Shown: in pieces, positions 46,935 through 58,936 of the stretch
Numbering within the stretch: position 1 is the first letter of the stretch
Layout of the letters: the number at the start of each line of letters is the position of its first letter
DNA from: Welwitschia mirabilis
Taxonomy: Eukaryota > Gnetophyta > Gnetopsida > Welwitschiales
Assembly (NCBI GenBank): GCA_051453625.1
Contig: JBOZIK010000001.1
Location: forward strand, 150,369,939 to 150,433,938
Direction of reading: 5' to 3'
DNA length: 64,000 bases
Made by a program: the position numbers and the translations under genes
The notes under the pieces: model-generated
What the model saw: only the letters and a program-made list of their open reading frames with translations
The model's database searches: none
What the model was told of the DNA's origin: nothing

Positions 46935-47952
46935 ATGGTAGCAAGCTCTTTTAGGAGAGGTCTAAAGGAAGGTGATTTAAGGTAACCTACCTACTTCTTC
47001 CATGGAATGTCTGAAGAAGTCTTGGACAAGTTCTATAAGAAGTTTGAAAAGAAAGATGTCTGCCAAGAGCAGATTGTAACCTCATCTGAGCTTAGAAAAT
47101 TGAGAGATGTCATTCAGCTCTTGAGAGATCAATATTTGCATCATTTCTTAGATGTTTTGGGTTCTACATATCCATTTCTTACTAAATTATTTTTATTGAA
47201 ATGCTTCTTTAAATCGTGATACGAGGAGACTAAAAATCCTAATTTTGGATAGAAGGATAAGAGGGGCAGCAGACCTCATTTCTGAGCTGACTGATCTTCC
47301 ATGAGGAGATTATGAGGAGTTTTGGACTTTGAGAGTTACCATGAAATATAGGCCAGCAGTCACTAGGGATATTTGTATTAAAATACATTCTTGAAAGCAC
47401 ACCATTTCCACTTCTCTGTTGACTCAAAAATATCACTTTATTCACTTGATCTTTATCTATAATTTTCTTCCTTTATCTAATCATCGTGATGAGGCCTTCA
47501 ACTATAGGGCTTATTTGATGTATTTGGTAGGAACTGAGCATTCTGTTGATGTTCTTACCATAAATATGGCTTCACAGTTCGAGTACCACAGAACTAATGC
47601 TCTATCCTACTCTATTGTTATCACTAAAATTTGTTGTAATTTTTGTGTTATTCTACATTCTTCTTTGGAGACACTTTAGTCCATGTCATCCATTGGGCAT
47701 GCGACTTTGTCTCTCATGCATATCTTTTATCCTTCGAAAAAATCCCCTTTTGAAACCCCAAAAGCAACATCTCTAGATGAGAATCTTTCATATTTGAAAT
47801 GGATTAACTCTCATACTAAGCATATAAAAGAAGCACTCATAGCTGCTAGATATGATATTATGGATACCTCAGTTGAAAGTAACAGCTCTACTCATACTAG
47901 TGAAGATGAAGAAGATTCAGAGGAGGAATCTGAAGAAGAAGAAGAAGAATAG
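46935..47952 (+). pseudogene. 3' ORF of the copia element, resembling 'putative plant transposon protein' family
   Basis: From ATG 46935 the frame runs about 339 codons with one frameshift near 47205 and four stops (46983, 47302, 47392, 47677), all plausible C-to-T or G-to-A products. Blocks: EEVLDKFYKKFEKKDVCQEQ; FLDVLGSTYPFLTKLF; ADLISELTDLP; ASQFEYHRTNALSYSIVITK; LSLMHIFYP; and an acidic C-terminus of Asp/Glu/Ser (47870-47952). The middle blocks recall the plant protein family annotated as putative plant transposon protein (recalled, not searched). Its place, after the pol position and before the polypurine motifs, is that of the env-like ORF of Sireviruses. No transmembrane segment is obvious. 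Function unknown. Confidence 0.6.
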
Positions 47953-48726
47953 GAGAAATCAGATTAAATCTTTCTTGTTTTTTAGATCATAGTTGTGTTG
48001 TTCTCTCTTTTTTTGTGTTATCAAAAAGAGAGATTTATGACTTTTGAGTAAAATTTTTCTCCAGATGTATGCTCTTAATGATTACTTTCTTTTTTAGATT
48101 GAAACTTTTTAATGGTTTGTTTTTGTTAATAAAATCTAGTATTTTATTAAAGATAAATCCTTACATTATTTTGATATTTTTGAGTGTAATATATTTGAAA
48201 TAAAATTAAAATTATCATCTTAATAAAAAATTTCTTAAAATGTTTTTGATCATATGTTGCATTAACATTTAGTATTGTAGTGTGTTCTCAAATGGTATTA
48301 TTTAAATATAAAATTTATAAGTGTTTTTTTATCATCACTTTTGGTGGAATTTTATGCATATTAAAAACTTATCTATTCAAAATTTTTGGCTTATTATTAT
48401 TTATCTTTTGGTATCAACATAGGAGGAGAGAATATGATTGATAGTTATGGTTATTTATCTAGATTTTATTTTATTTTCCATTGATATCAAAGGGGGAGAA
48501 ATAATGGTACTTTGCTTTCAAATATTTTTGTTTAAGATATTGAGATATTGGGTCTTTAAAATATTTATGTATTTTTTCCTTACTTAAATATATATTTTCC
48601 TTGATGTAAGGGAGGGTCTTGATTTTTAAATATATACCTAAAAAGTATTTTGTGAATGAGCTTAAATTGTTTCAGATTTTTTTTGAAATCACTTAATTAT
48701 TTTCCATCAATGTTAAAGGAGGAAAC
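47953..48726 (+). promoter_or_regulatory. Copia 3' non-coding region with repeated polypurine motifs
   Basis: Four purine-rich motifs after an ATCAA-like word occur: near 48019 (ATCAAAAAGAGAGA), 48414 (ATCAACATAGGAGGAGAG), 48484 (ATCAAAGGGGGAGAAA) and 48703 (ATCAATGTTAAAGGAGGAAA). The last abuts the 3' LTR and is the likely functional tract. Multiple polypurine tracts are described for Sireviruses. Confidence 0.6.
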
Positions 48727-49984
48727 TATTAAATTATATTTTCCAATTAATGTCAAACTAATTTCTATCATGTAATGCAAAGTATTACATATTGTGTACA
48801 AATGAGATTGAGCTTTGTAGGTAAAAGATTTGGACCAAAATATACAAAACAAACTACTCAGTTATATTTATCTCTAGTGGGGGTCAACTAGATCCTAAAG
48901 GCATCAATCGGACCTGAAGAAGATGCAAAGAAATGAACTGAACCCAAAGGGGTCAACCAGATTATGAAGGGGTTGACTAGACCTGTGATCCTAAAAATCA
49001 GTATCCATGAACTGAATGAAAAGGGGTTGACTAGATATTCATGAGGTGAACAGGNNNNNNNNNNTGAGGAGCTAACAGTTAAGTCCTAAACCAAGAGAAA
49101 AGGGATTTACTAGGTCTTTTATGAAGTTGACTGAACCTAAGAAGCTAACAGTTCATAGTTCTAGACCAAAAGATAAGGGGTCGACTAGACTCAGGATGGG
49201 GTCAATCGAGTTCTTATGGGATCGACCGGATGGTATGAAAAAGTAAATCTTGTAAATGGTATATATCCATTACCTAGCTATTACCTAGCCATTTTCTAGT
49301 CATTTATAGATGTTGGAGCCGTAATTCAATTGTAATAAACCCTAATAACCCTTCATTATAAATAGCTAGGTAAAAGATGATATAGAGATCTTTTGGCATT
49401 TTTCAAATTTGATATATTCATTTTGAATCTGAAAGATAAAGTGGTATATTTCATTGGAATACCTTTGTATTAATTTATATAATCATACCTAAGGACGTTG
49501 TTATTATATTCATTTGGATAAGAGCTCCATTCATTGTATTGATACTAAAAAAGTGATATTAGAGCTAGCAAGGCTTCATTTTATTACTTATATTTATTTT
49601 TAAATGTTGATACTTAACCTGCAAAAATATGTTGTTAAGGTTGAGACTTAGCTTGTAAATCCATTTTTAAGGGTTAATAGATGAACCTAGTAAAACCTAT
49701 AGAGTAAGAGAGATCTAAAATCAAGCTTGGGAGAAGCTGATCATTAAGAGTGGAGTAGGGAAGTTCAAAACCACTATAAATCCTATGTGCATCTAAATTG
49801 GTAGTTTATGTTTTATTATCTTTTGATTCATTACTTTCAGTTTTTCATTTCTCATATGTTCATTCTTGATTTCATTATTATTATATGCAAGCAGTGATTA
49901 GATTATCTAAATGTGTTTTTGTTTATAAGTTTTTGAAAGAACCTATTCATCTGCCAGGNNNNNNNNNNNNNNNCAATCTTATAA
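48727..49984 (+). repeat. Copia 3' LTR, with two small gaps
   Basis: Direct repeat of 43100-44380. Gaps of 10 and 15 N lie at 49055-49064 and 49959-49973. The end AATCTTATAA aligns with GATCCTATCA of the 5' LTR and is followed by the CTTAT duplicate. Confidence 0.8.
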
Positions 49985-49989
49985 CTTAT

Positions 49990-50400
49990 AATAAATTAGA
50001 GAATTATCACCTTATTTACTTCTATAAATGCTCTTATAAGCTATGGATTCAAGTAGCAAATGTAGGTTTAGGAGAGATGTAATTCTTTAATTAAAAATAG
50101 GGAATTGTTAACTTCTTTACTTTTACAAATGCTCTATAACCCCAGCTTTAAGCAACAAATGTAGGTTGGAAAAGATATGATTCCTTAATTAGAAATAAGA
50201 AATCATCACCTCCTTTATTTCCATGAATTACGTTATAAGCTATAGCTAACAAAGTAGTTTTAAGTTTAGTAGAGATTTAATTCCATTAACTTAAAAATTG
50301 GAAAACATTGCTTCCTTTACTATTGTAACTAATCTTGTAATATATGGCTTTAAGTAGGAAGTATGGATTTAGTAAATAATTATTTCCTTAATTAAGTAAT
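49990..50400 (+). repeat. Tandem units of about 100 bp in LTR3
   Basis: Four drifting units with ATGCTCTTATAAGCTATGG-like cores. The copia element inserted at the left edge of this array. Confidence 0.68.
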
Positions 50401-50672
50401 CTTACAAATTAAGTCAAATATTAAGAGTAAGAATTTAGTCCTTTTAGGGAATCTGAATGCTTATGTTGGTGCAAAATCTAATAATAGTTTAGTAATGAGG
50501 AAGATTTTAATCACTTAAAAATTACATCTTAAGTCTTTTTAGAAATGATTAACAAAATAATTAGGTAGAGTTGTAATCCTATTACTATACTTTTATGATT
50601 TATCAAATAATATTAATTTAAACAATTTTTAGTAAAATTTACTTAGATCTTGTAAGGGTTGGAGTCATGACA

Positions 50673-53600
50673 ATTTATATTATACTACCATTTTTTGTGT
50701 TATTAATAGGACATAAAATATAATAAAAATAGGAAGAAGAATAGGATTTAATGCATCTTAATTAATACTTAATTTAGTACTTTACTTAATAGTCTTTATG
50801 AACTTGTTCTTTATAGAAATTATTTTAGGGGTATTCCTACCTAATTCCACACTCTTATTTTAAAGTCAAGATTACTTACTCCATCATGAGTAAACTTCAA
50901 TGAGAGGTTACTTTTTTTTTCCCTTTTATTACTTCAAATAAGTTCTTAATTTTTGTAATCATTAAAAATTCTAATACTTTTGATTTAAAAGTTTTATTCC
51001 ATGATGATCAATTATTTTAGATTTAGTTTTATGACATTTAAATTATTCCTTAACTTCTTTGATCATGTTCTTGACTTATTATCAGCTCTTCTTATCCATG
51101 GTATAATATTCATTTCTCTCATATATGGGATGTGCATTGAGCACTTAGGGAAAGAACTAATGCATTATACTTAAAATAATTTCTAAAAAACCTAAAAAAA
51201 TGAGAAGTTTAATTCCCCTTAAGGGTATAGGTTTATCTATGAAACCATTATAAATATTGATATTTAGGATAATTACTTTTCATCTTGTAGTTTATTCCTT
51301 TGCTATTTTTCATTCTTTAGTTTGTTATTCATTTAGTTTAAGCCTTTAAGTAGTTTAAATTATTTTAAGCTTTTAAGCTATTCCTCTTAAATTCTTATTT
51401 ATAATGCCTCCTTCCCATCCTTCTCCCAACCAAATTAGCATTTTTAAAAACTTCATTAAATATTTGGATAGGATTTTCCTTAAGTAATCTTATACAATCA
51501 TAAGTTCTATAACCACAAAGAGTAGATACTATGATTTTTTTAAAATATTTTTGAAATTAAATACAACACCAAAAAGGAAAATCCATCTTAAGTAAGTGAC
51601 AGTTCTTTATTCCTTAGATGTTAAGTTTTCTAAATTATACATAATATAGAGGATTTCTTCAGAACTACAATAAAAAAATTACAACTCTCCTAATTGGTCA
51701 TCTAAAATAAGAGAAGTCAACATATCCCTTTAGTTTATAATTTAATAAATGGTATTAAATCTTTCACTCTTATCTAAATAAAACCTACATTAGTATATTA
51801 AGGCATAATCATTACTTCATTCTTATCCAAACTTACACTCTTAATTTTTTGATAATTGACATTCCTTATTATTTTATAGCTAGGTACTAGATAAGGCTTT
51901 TATTTTCTCATTAAGTTATTTTTTTTGTATCTAGTATGATATAAAAAATGTTATGTTGACTAGCTAATCAGTTTCCTTCATTATTTATGAATTGTTTCAT
52001 GTATCTTATCTAACCCTACAAATTATTTTTTTTGAAAATCTTTTATTAACCTTTATTTAATTTCATTCAAGCAAAGATCGCTAGTTATCCATAGACTTAG
52101 TACACCTCTTTATGTTATTTTCATAGCAAGTTCCTTATTTAATAGCTTTGAAAAATAGGCATTTAATGAGCTTTTAGTATTACCTTTAGTAGGTTTACGT
52201 CACCTATGATGGATCTTCTTTCTTCAGCATTTTTATGTTTCCTTTTCCCTATTTTAATAGGTTTGTCTATAGTTTTTTGCCTTTTTTCATTCATATACAT
52301 TTTACAAATAGGTATTTACATAAAATTTATGAAATTAATCCTTTTGTCCTACATCCTTATACTATGAATAAGAGATTCTAAATTCTCTAGCATTTGTGTA
52401 TTAGGGAAATAAAAAAGGTATTTTTTATGCTTTAGATATTGGTGTTATAAATTTCTATGTATTACATTTACACTTATGTGGTAAAGAAAAGTGGATTATT
52501 TCTCAACAATTTGTAGAAGAATCTACCCTCCACACCTCATGGTTAACTCATCTAAGCTTAGTTTCTTATTGTATTAATTAATGTTCTTATTAAGGATATC
52601 CTTAATCCACTTGTTAAAGTGATTTCTTATACTTTACTTCTTAGAGTTTACTATGGAATTTGTTTGATTATATTAATTTAAAAGTGGTTGAATTTGTTTT
52701 AAAATTTTTAAAAAATTCTCATTACCTTCTAGTGGAAAAAAAGATCCTAGTTTTACATTTTCATCCCTAATGAAGAAATAACACTAACTTGCTTCTCACA
52801 TGGTCAAAGAGCTCTATTGTTCCTAATATGATCTCTACAAATTTTTACTTTATTATTTAATGAATTAACTTGAAAAGTAGTTTATCTTTTACTTTGTCTA
52901 GTGATTCAAGGATACTTAACAAATGAGTATGTTTCATAACTTGTACAAATTATTTCTTAATATTTATAACATTTAATCAATTATAAAGTAAGCTTAATCT
53001 ACTATCGAAAGCAACACTTAACCATTATGCTTAAGTAAATGTCAAAGTAGTAGAAAATAAAAAGATCTTGATGATACCTGAACATTTAAATTAGTAAAAA
53101 TGGGATTTTCCTTAGATGCTTAATATAAAGCTTACCAGAGATAGTTATGTTCAAGATTTAAGTTATTTAAATCATTTTGACTTAGTCATAAGTCTTCTAG
53201 AAACAACTAATATGATTATTCAAAACATCACTATGCATTAGTTTTTGATGTCAACTTAGTAACATGTTGGTTTTGATAAAGTGAAAAACGAGAAGACCAA
53301 ACTAAAGTAGTTGAAATACTATGATTATCACTTGATAAAGGCACTAATTTAATAAATATAAAATAGATTAAAACTAATTTGAATCATGAAAAATTAGATA
53401 TTTTTTATGAAAAATTATAATGGATAGACTTAACTAATGGCTATATAGTCTATACTTTATTTCTTTTAAATGCCATGTTTTCATTAATGTAATTTTATAT
53501 CAAAAAATTACTTTTAAATAATATTTGTCTTTAAAAAATAAGAAATTATTTGATAGATATTAACATGTCATTTATCTTCAAATGCATTAACCATCCCATT

Positions 53601-56600
53601 AATTTTTCTAATTTATAGCAAAGATCATCTTTTTATTTTATTACATCATATTGTTTATGTTTTTAGTCATTCTATCATACAGTAAATACATTTTAAAATA
53701 ATCTATTTGCAAAAGATAAGTAGCATGTAAATTTACTAGTTTTAACACATGACATGGCTATAGATTTATGAAGATGTTGTGATGGTTTTAAATAAGGCTT
53801 TTCAAAGGCAAAACTTGAATATGCATGTTGGTGTAATGTTAATACTCATAGTTTAAATGAATGTATAATTATAAGTGAAGATTTAATTTTTAAATCACAT
53901 TATTATTGCTAAAGATTACATGTCTTTGACATTTTTCTTGCTACATGAATTTTATGTCATCATGAAGTTCAAAAAGCATGTTTTAATTAACTCTATAAGT
54001 AATAAAGTTTATGTTTTTTAAGCTTCTTAAAAACATTTATGGATCATGTAGTAATCCTTTTGAGCTATTCTCTTTCCTAAATAAACTAATGATACTATGG
54101 AACATTGATTGATGGTCGATACTAGAATGGAGATTNNNNNNATGCTATTATTTTAGGAACATGAGCAAATGCATGTTACATGAAACATTTAGATTTTCCT
54201 ATTTAAAAAAAAAACATATGCAAAATCATGAGGACATGATATTACTGAGTTTCATATATGCAATTTATTTTCTTATGCACTATTCTATTATGCAAATAAT
54301 AATAGTAATTTAACATTCATGATAAATAAGAATGAAAATTGCAATGTATATTTAAAAATAGAAATATTATTTATATAATATGGGATATCAACATGGAATA
54401 GAGTAACTTATAGTGATTTTAATTCCTAGTAATTAATGTTGATAAAGAACTTAATGCTAAAACTTTAGATTCATGTTCTCAAAAGAACTAAAATCTACTT
54501 GTCAACATTTTATAAGTATTTTAAAGAATTATATTATTATTTTTGAGCATTTTCAATATCACTTCCACTAATTATTTAAGAAATTAATACCAATAGTATA
54601 TTTTGAAGATATTNNNNNNNNNNATTATATGAAGAGGTCTATTGAGAATGGCTAAAAAAACATTGCTTTTTGGATTTTACAATCTATCAAAATTATATAC
54701 TTATTTTAAGTTGAGGTATGAAGGCTCTAATTCACAAATTAGTTTTTATTTTTAAAAATAATGGTCAATCAAATTCCATCAATCTTGACATTTTAGATTT
54801 AACATTTATACTTGTGTTATTACTTTATAAAAGCTTGTGTGAATATTTTTATTAGTACTTATTATTAAACCATAAAATTGGACTAGTTCCTGTTTATTAA
54901 AGCATGTAAACTTATCAATTTGAATTCATTATTATATTATTAATGACTGATGTAAAGTAGATTATAAATAACAAGTGATATAACAAATAAATAATTTTTT
55001 TCATTTAGAACTTCTAATACCTCTACAATGCACTAAGATACTTCATCTAAGTTAGAGTTAATTGAAAGAAAATTGAGTAATGTTCTTGCAGTGATCATTA
55101 AATAGATATATTTTAAAAAAATTATGCACTTGCAAGAACTTTTTCTAAGGTATTTTTCATTAATATTAACATGAAAAATTTGAGATTTATAGTAAGTATA
55201 TTTAATCAATTTAGCATAGGTGAAGACATTATAAAAATCCATTTTTATTATAAAACTATATCTTTGATAATTTTATACATTAATTGTAAAATTATTAATT
55301 TTCTAGTAAACTTTCTAGGTTATTTTATACCTTCTAAAAAACATGATAGAAAATTAAAGAAATCTGTTAGAAAATAATGATATCACCATTGAGGTCACAA
55401 GTGTTATTGATCTTTTATAGTAAACTTGATCAAAATTTATGTTCTAATATTTTTATAAGAAATACATGGCATTTCACATAATAACTTAGTTAGACTTTAA
55501 ATTAGAAACAACCATCAACTTTGATGATAAGTGGTCAAGGTGAAAAGTGATACATGAAAACGCCATGGGGTAGCGATGGTATGGTGACATTGAAGAGACA
55601 TGATAAAAGCACCCAGTGATAATAACATCATTATTCAAAGGTCATTTCATAATCAATTTTATTTGAAAAAGAGAATTTTTTCTTAAATATAGATGATAAA
55701 ATTTGTAATATCCCTAAATATAACTATTCACACTATAATTCCACCTCCTTCCCCCCCCCCCCCCCCCCCCAACCTTCCCCCCCTCCCTCCACCTCCTCTC
55801 CCATCCTTTTTGTAACTATCATCAACTACTACACGCCAAAGGTTTCTAATCTTGTTTTCATCTATAAAAGTGTCTTAAGATTTTATAGAAATATTCTTTG
55901 GAAGGGAAGTTATTCTAAGGCTAGTTTAAGAAGTGTATATCAACTTCAACTTTCTACTTCGATGAAATGTATTTTCTTAATTTAATTCAAGGATAGTTAT
56001 TCATTCCACATTTCTAGTATAAGAAAGTAATACTTTTAACCCTTAGTTAACATGATGATATGTTATTTCTTTAATATGAAGTAAATTCTATAATATTAAC
56101 TTATTTCTTATATTCATTATTATATTATCAATCTTAAGTAAAGTTCTCCTTACCTTTTATATCTATGAAGGGCTATGAAGAACCATAGTAACTATTCAAT
56201 TAATTAATACTCATGTGGTGAATAATATTATGTCATAACATTTAATACATGAAAGCTTAAGAATTTAAGTTTATGTTTAAATAATTATAGGATATTATTA
56301 AAATTGAAGATGTCCTATAAGATAATTAAAGTTGTATCTTTGAAGGTCATTTGTTTTCCTATGTTATCAATCAACGTTTAACAAAATTCTCAAACTTAGT
56401 TTAATTTTATTTTAGTTTGATTGTATTATTAATAATATTATGTTTTTTTTATTAAGCTTACTTTAAATATCATAGTGAAAAAACAATCTTAGATTCTTAC
56501 CTATGTTTTATTAATGTTCACATTTCCTACAATGAATAATATTATTTGATTATAAAGAGATTTTGGCATATTTGCTAGAGACATTTACATGGTAGCTTTT

Positions 56601-56945
56601 TAAAAGAAGAATAAATTTTCTTTCTTGTAATTTTTAGTTTATTTTTTTTATTTTCCAATAATTAGTACAAGTTGCTCTTTAATGAAATACAAACTAGTTC
56701 TTTTTCCTTTGAGTGTTAATTTCATTTTTATTTCTTTCTAGTCGTGGGTACTAGTTCATTTCTAGTGATATTTAAACTAATCCACTTTTGAGTTTTGTTT
56801 AATTTTTTCCTAATCTAATAGAATATTTCATTAATAAATATTTAGTATTATAAGTCTTAAGAAATTCTTAGTAGATTGCAATTAAAACAGGGATTTGAGA
56901 AATTCAAAATGAAACTAAATTAGAACTCAATTACAAGAGAAAAAT
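50673..56945. repeat. Segment X copy 2
   Basis: About 6.27 kb, collinear with X copy 1 and uninterrupted by the LINE, so it shows the empty site of that insertion near 56665-56682. It begins ATTTA, a one-base variant of the ACTTA duplicate. Gaps of 6 and 10 N lie at 54136-54141 and 54614-54623. No conserved ORF between the two copies was found. It ends at the same gag junction as X copy 1. Confidence 0.72.
55741..55805 (+). repeat. C-rich low-complexity block in X copy 2
   Basis: A run of 20 C (55751-55770) within a 65-bp C/T block. X copy 1 has only a short CCCCC at the matching place (about 26130), so the block expanded in, or was added to, this copy. Confidence 0.85.
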
Positions 56946-57845
56946 AATGTTAAAAATGATTCAAAAATATCTATAAAATTAATTATGCAATTCAATAGAA
57001 TAAAACCTTTAGTTTTTAAGGGATTAAATAATGCAACTAAGGCTACAGCATGATTACCTTTCATATCATAATAATTATAACTATTCAATTTTACTTTAGG
57101 ATAGAAGGTTATCTTATTAACTCATTAGCTAAAACAAGATGAAGTACTATAGTGGAAAGTAAACAAGAAAAGATTCCAATTTCTTAATTAACAATTTTGT
57201 GTTATATTTCAAGCTAAATACATATTATCATATTATAAAAATACAAAGCCAAAAGAGTTTTATAGCCTCAAGTCAGGCTTTATGATGATGGCTCAATATG
57301 AGAATACATTAATGGACATACCAAGGTATATGTCAAAAATAGCTAAAAGTAAGATAATAAAGGTGATTAGATTAGTAGCAAGTTTACATCCTATGATTCA
57401 AAACTAATCCAAGCTTTTCCAGGTTAAAACTCTTAATAAAGTTCTAGAAAAAACTTAGACTTTGTAAAGAATCATAGATTAGGAATAAGAACTTTAATAA
57501 AAGGAAAAGAACACCTCAAGAGGATAGATAGATGCAGCTAGGAAAAAGACCATTATTTAAGCATCCCGGATTAGCTATAAATATTAATAGGTTTAATATA
57601 GTTAAGATTAATGTAATAAAATTCCAACATCATTCAAGAAGATTGAAACCTTTAAGCTAGTCAAAATTATAATCTTCATTAAGAATTATGAATAAACATT
57701 TAAGAAGGATATGATGTTATAATTGTGGAGGATATCATATAGTTACAAATAACCCTTAAAGAAAGAAGTGAGAAGATATCCTGAACAATGTTAGAAAATT
57801 ATATGCCTTAATTTCTAGTGAAGGAATTCAACCTCCAACTATTTA
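56946..57845 (+). pseudogene. gag: gag of gypsy copy 3, truncated at both ends
   Basis: It starts at the same X-gag junction as copy 2 (ACTCAATTACAAGAG). The zinc knuckle (about 57712-57760) reads CYNCGGYHIVTNNP, the best kept of the three: both first Cys and the His are present, the last Cys is absent as in copies 1 and 2. It ends soon after ENYMP-type linker sequence and jumps into the LTR, so protease, RT, RNase H and integrase are deleted. Confidence 0.68.
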
Positions 57846-58459
57846 TAAGCTAATCAAAAATAAAGGGTAAGATTGGATTTAAACACAAGAATTAATACTT
57901 AAACATNNNNNNNNNNTATTACATTATAGGAAGAAAATTTAATTCTAATAAAATACCTACTCATGATAAAATATAGGATCATAACCTCCTTTACTTCTAT
58001 GAATTTTCTTATAAGCTATGACTTCAAGTAGAAAATTTAGTCTTAAGAGACATGTAATTCTTTAATTAAAAATAATGAATAATTACATCAATGCATTTAT
58101 AAGATATAGCTACAAAGCAACTATGATTTTACTAGAGATCTAATTTCATAATCCTAAGTAATCTCATATATTAAATTACTTTAAGTAGGAGGTTATAAGT
58201 CAAAACTTAAGAACAAGAATTTACTCTTTTAAATCAATCTTAATGCTTATGTTACTACAAAATCTTATAATAGTTTAATAGTAAGAAAGATTCTAATCAT
58301 TTAAAAACTTATAGTTTAAGTTTTTTAAGGAATTCTTAATAAAATAATTAGGTAAAGTTATAATGCTATTACTACATCTTTTAAGATTTACCAAATAATA
58401 CTAATTTAAATAATCTCTAAGGAAATATACTTGGATCTTAGAGGCTTAGGATCATGATA
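57846..58459 (+). mobile_element. Gypsy LTR4, 5'-truncated
   Basis: Aligns with LTR1 from about 11308 to its end, including part of the tandem array (57960-58175) and the terminal ATCATGATA. A 10-N gap lies at 57907-57916, close to the deletion join. Followed by ACTTA and a stub of X. Confidence 0.68.
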
Positions 58460-58635
58460 ACTTATTTTATAGTATCTTTTTATGTTTTATTAATAGGGAA
58501 TAAATCATGAAAAAAATAGGGACAAAAATAGGATGCATTGCCTTTCAATTGGGACCTAGTTTTATACTTTTCTTAGTATTCTTCATGAACTTGTTTTTCA
58601 TAGAAAATGTATTAGAGATATTTATACCTAATGCT
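58460..58635. repeat. Segment X copy 3 (stub)
   Basis: About 176 bp aligning with the start of X copies 1 and 2 (ACTTATTTT, then TTTTATTAATAGGG and TATTTATACCTAATG). It breaks off at about 58635, marking the right end of the tandem structure. Confidence 0.65.
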
Positions 58636-58936
58636 TGTTATAGTGCCTATTTTTGCAACTTCTTATCTTACTCAAATTGTTTTTAATCAATATGTATATA
58701 TATTGTAAAATAAGATACTCTAATATTAATGGAACTGATTCAAATGTTGTAACCCATCAAAGACATGTGCGAGAAAAAGGAGAATTTATTTTTCAAGAAA
58801 ATATTATATTCTAACTTAAGAACAATGCAAGAAAGTAAACATGCAACTAAATGTAAATTCACTTAACTTAAATGAACATCTATTTGAGTACCTAATTAAT
58901 GTCTCAAGAAGATCAACACTATATAATCTAGATTAG
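58636..58936. other. Unrecognised spacer before element B
   Basis: About 300 bp with no match to X, the LTRs or elements A and B that I could see, and no ORF. It may be host DNA to the right of the tandem structure or another decayed insertion. Confidence 0.4.

Larger units (their letters stand above)
43100..49984 (+). mobile_element. Sirevirus-like Ty1/copia element lacking integrase, RT and RNase H
   Basis: Direct LTRs (43100-44380 and 48727-49984) flank the element, with the target duplication CTTAT at 43095-43099 and 49985-49989. LTR3 sequence is continuous across the insertion point. The element has a tRNA-Met primer site, gag with a coiled-coil tail, a protease/pre-integrase scrap, no integrase, RT or RNase H, a separate 3' ORF (46935-47952) and several polypurine-like motifs. 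Coiled-coil gag and repeated polypurine motifs are Sirevirus traits. It is less decayed than the gypsy copies. Confidence 0.82.
40290..50672 (+). mobile_element. Gypsy LTR3, split by a copia element
   Basis: LTR3 is 40290-43099 plus 49990-50672, about 3.49 kb, close to LTR1. The canonical TG start is kept and the end reads GTCATGACA. It contains the TATA-like site (41586), the pyrimidine minisatellite (41625-41975) and the tandem array of about 100 bp (49990-50400). It is followed directly by X copy 2. Confidence 0.8.
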
